Assembly (NCBI GenBank): GCA_028554645.1
Contig: JAQOOI010000062.1
Coordinates: forward strand, 620,001-684,000
Direction: 5' to 3'
From: Omphalotus guepiniiformis
Lineage: Eukaryota; Basidiomycota; Agaricomycetes; Agaricales; Omphalotaceae
DNA length: 64,000 bases
Within the stretch, counting starts at the first letter, position 1. Every line of letters starts with the position of its first letter. Below, piece by piece: positions 63,873 to 64,000 of the stretch. The translations under genes were made by a program, and so were the position numbers. The notes beneath the pieces are model-generated. The model saw only the letters and a program-made list of their open reading frames with translations. It searched no databases and was not told the origin of the DNA.

Positions 63873-64000
63873 TGAGAAAGTAAGAGCTTGTGATAACGAA
63901 TTATAGAACAAGGGAATGTTGGTTCGAAGCAATTTATGATCGTTACATTTGTTCTTTTATAGCTGAAAAATGTACTGTACCTGGCTGAAAATTTTTGAGG

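Larger units (their letters stand above)
53711..64000 (+). mobile_element. retroelement 2: large Ty3-type LTR retrotransposon (right end outside window)
   Basis: It begins inside the 3' LTR of element 1. Order: a long LTR/leader (53711 to about 55,250) with a TATA element, gag with a CCHC knuckle, protease, a 1271-codon RT-RNase H-integrase frame, then an antisense multi-exon gene. No copy of the left LTR is seen again before 64,000, so the 3' LTR should lie beyond the window, if the antisense gene is part of the element. The alternative is that the element lacks its 3' LTR and the antisense gene is a host gene. Confidence 0.75.

Overview
The window reads as nuclear DNA of a mushroom-forming basidiomycete (Agaricomycetes). 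Genes are dense and cut by many short introns (about 45-75 bases, GT...AG). The proteins include families typical of these fungi: a BEACH protein, a secreted six-hairpin glycosidase, a tyrosinase, a NACHT-ankyrin receptor and Ty3-type retrotransposons. I deduced the intron positions by joining reading frames at splice sites so that family motifs stay intact; none is backed by transcript data.

Layout. 1-42.3 kb is ordinary gene space: the 3' end of an ABCC transporter; a sucrase/ferredoxin-like (Aim32-type) protein; a secreted glycosidase; a 7.8 kb BEACH-WD40 gene; a small four-helix membrane protein; an aldo-keto reductase with a hydrophobic tail; a TFIIIC zinc-finger subunit; a tRNA-Gly(GCC); a short-chain dehydrogenase; NOP4/RBM28; a PhzF-like protein; bystin/ENP1; an F-box-like protein; a secreted histidine acid phosphatase; a secreted PI-PLC-like protein; a Ski8/WDR61-like WD40 protein; a gene-poor 2.4 kb gap; and a secreted tyrosinase. 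NOP4 and ENP1 (ribosome assembly), TFIIIC and a tRNA gene (Pol III) form a loose growth-related neighbourhood. At least four secreted or hydrolytic proteins are scattered through it.

42.7-45.7 kb is transitional: a gene of unknown function broken by a frameshift and a stop, then a T/C-rich gap with tandem repeats. From about 45.8 kb the DNA changes character. CpG becomes very rare. First comes a NACHT-ankyrin (NLR-like) receptor with about 15 almost identical 33-residue repeats. Next is a decayed Ty3-type element (element 1), whose reading frame is cut by stops but not by frameshifts. Its 3' LTR is interrupted by a second, much larger element (element 2) with a 1271-codon reverse transcriptase-RNase H-integrase frame.

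The most unusual features are: (a) a six-exon gene in antisense orientation directly after the element 2 polymerase, possibly cargo of the retrotransposon; (b) the NLR with high internal repeat conservation lying in methylation-like CpG-depleted DNA; (c) several micro-exons (3, 5, 10 and 18 bases); and (d) a candidate non-canonical GT...TG intron in the ABC transporter Walker B motif.
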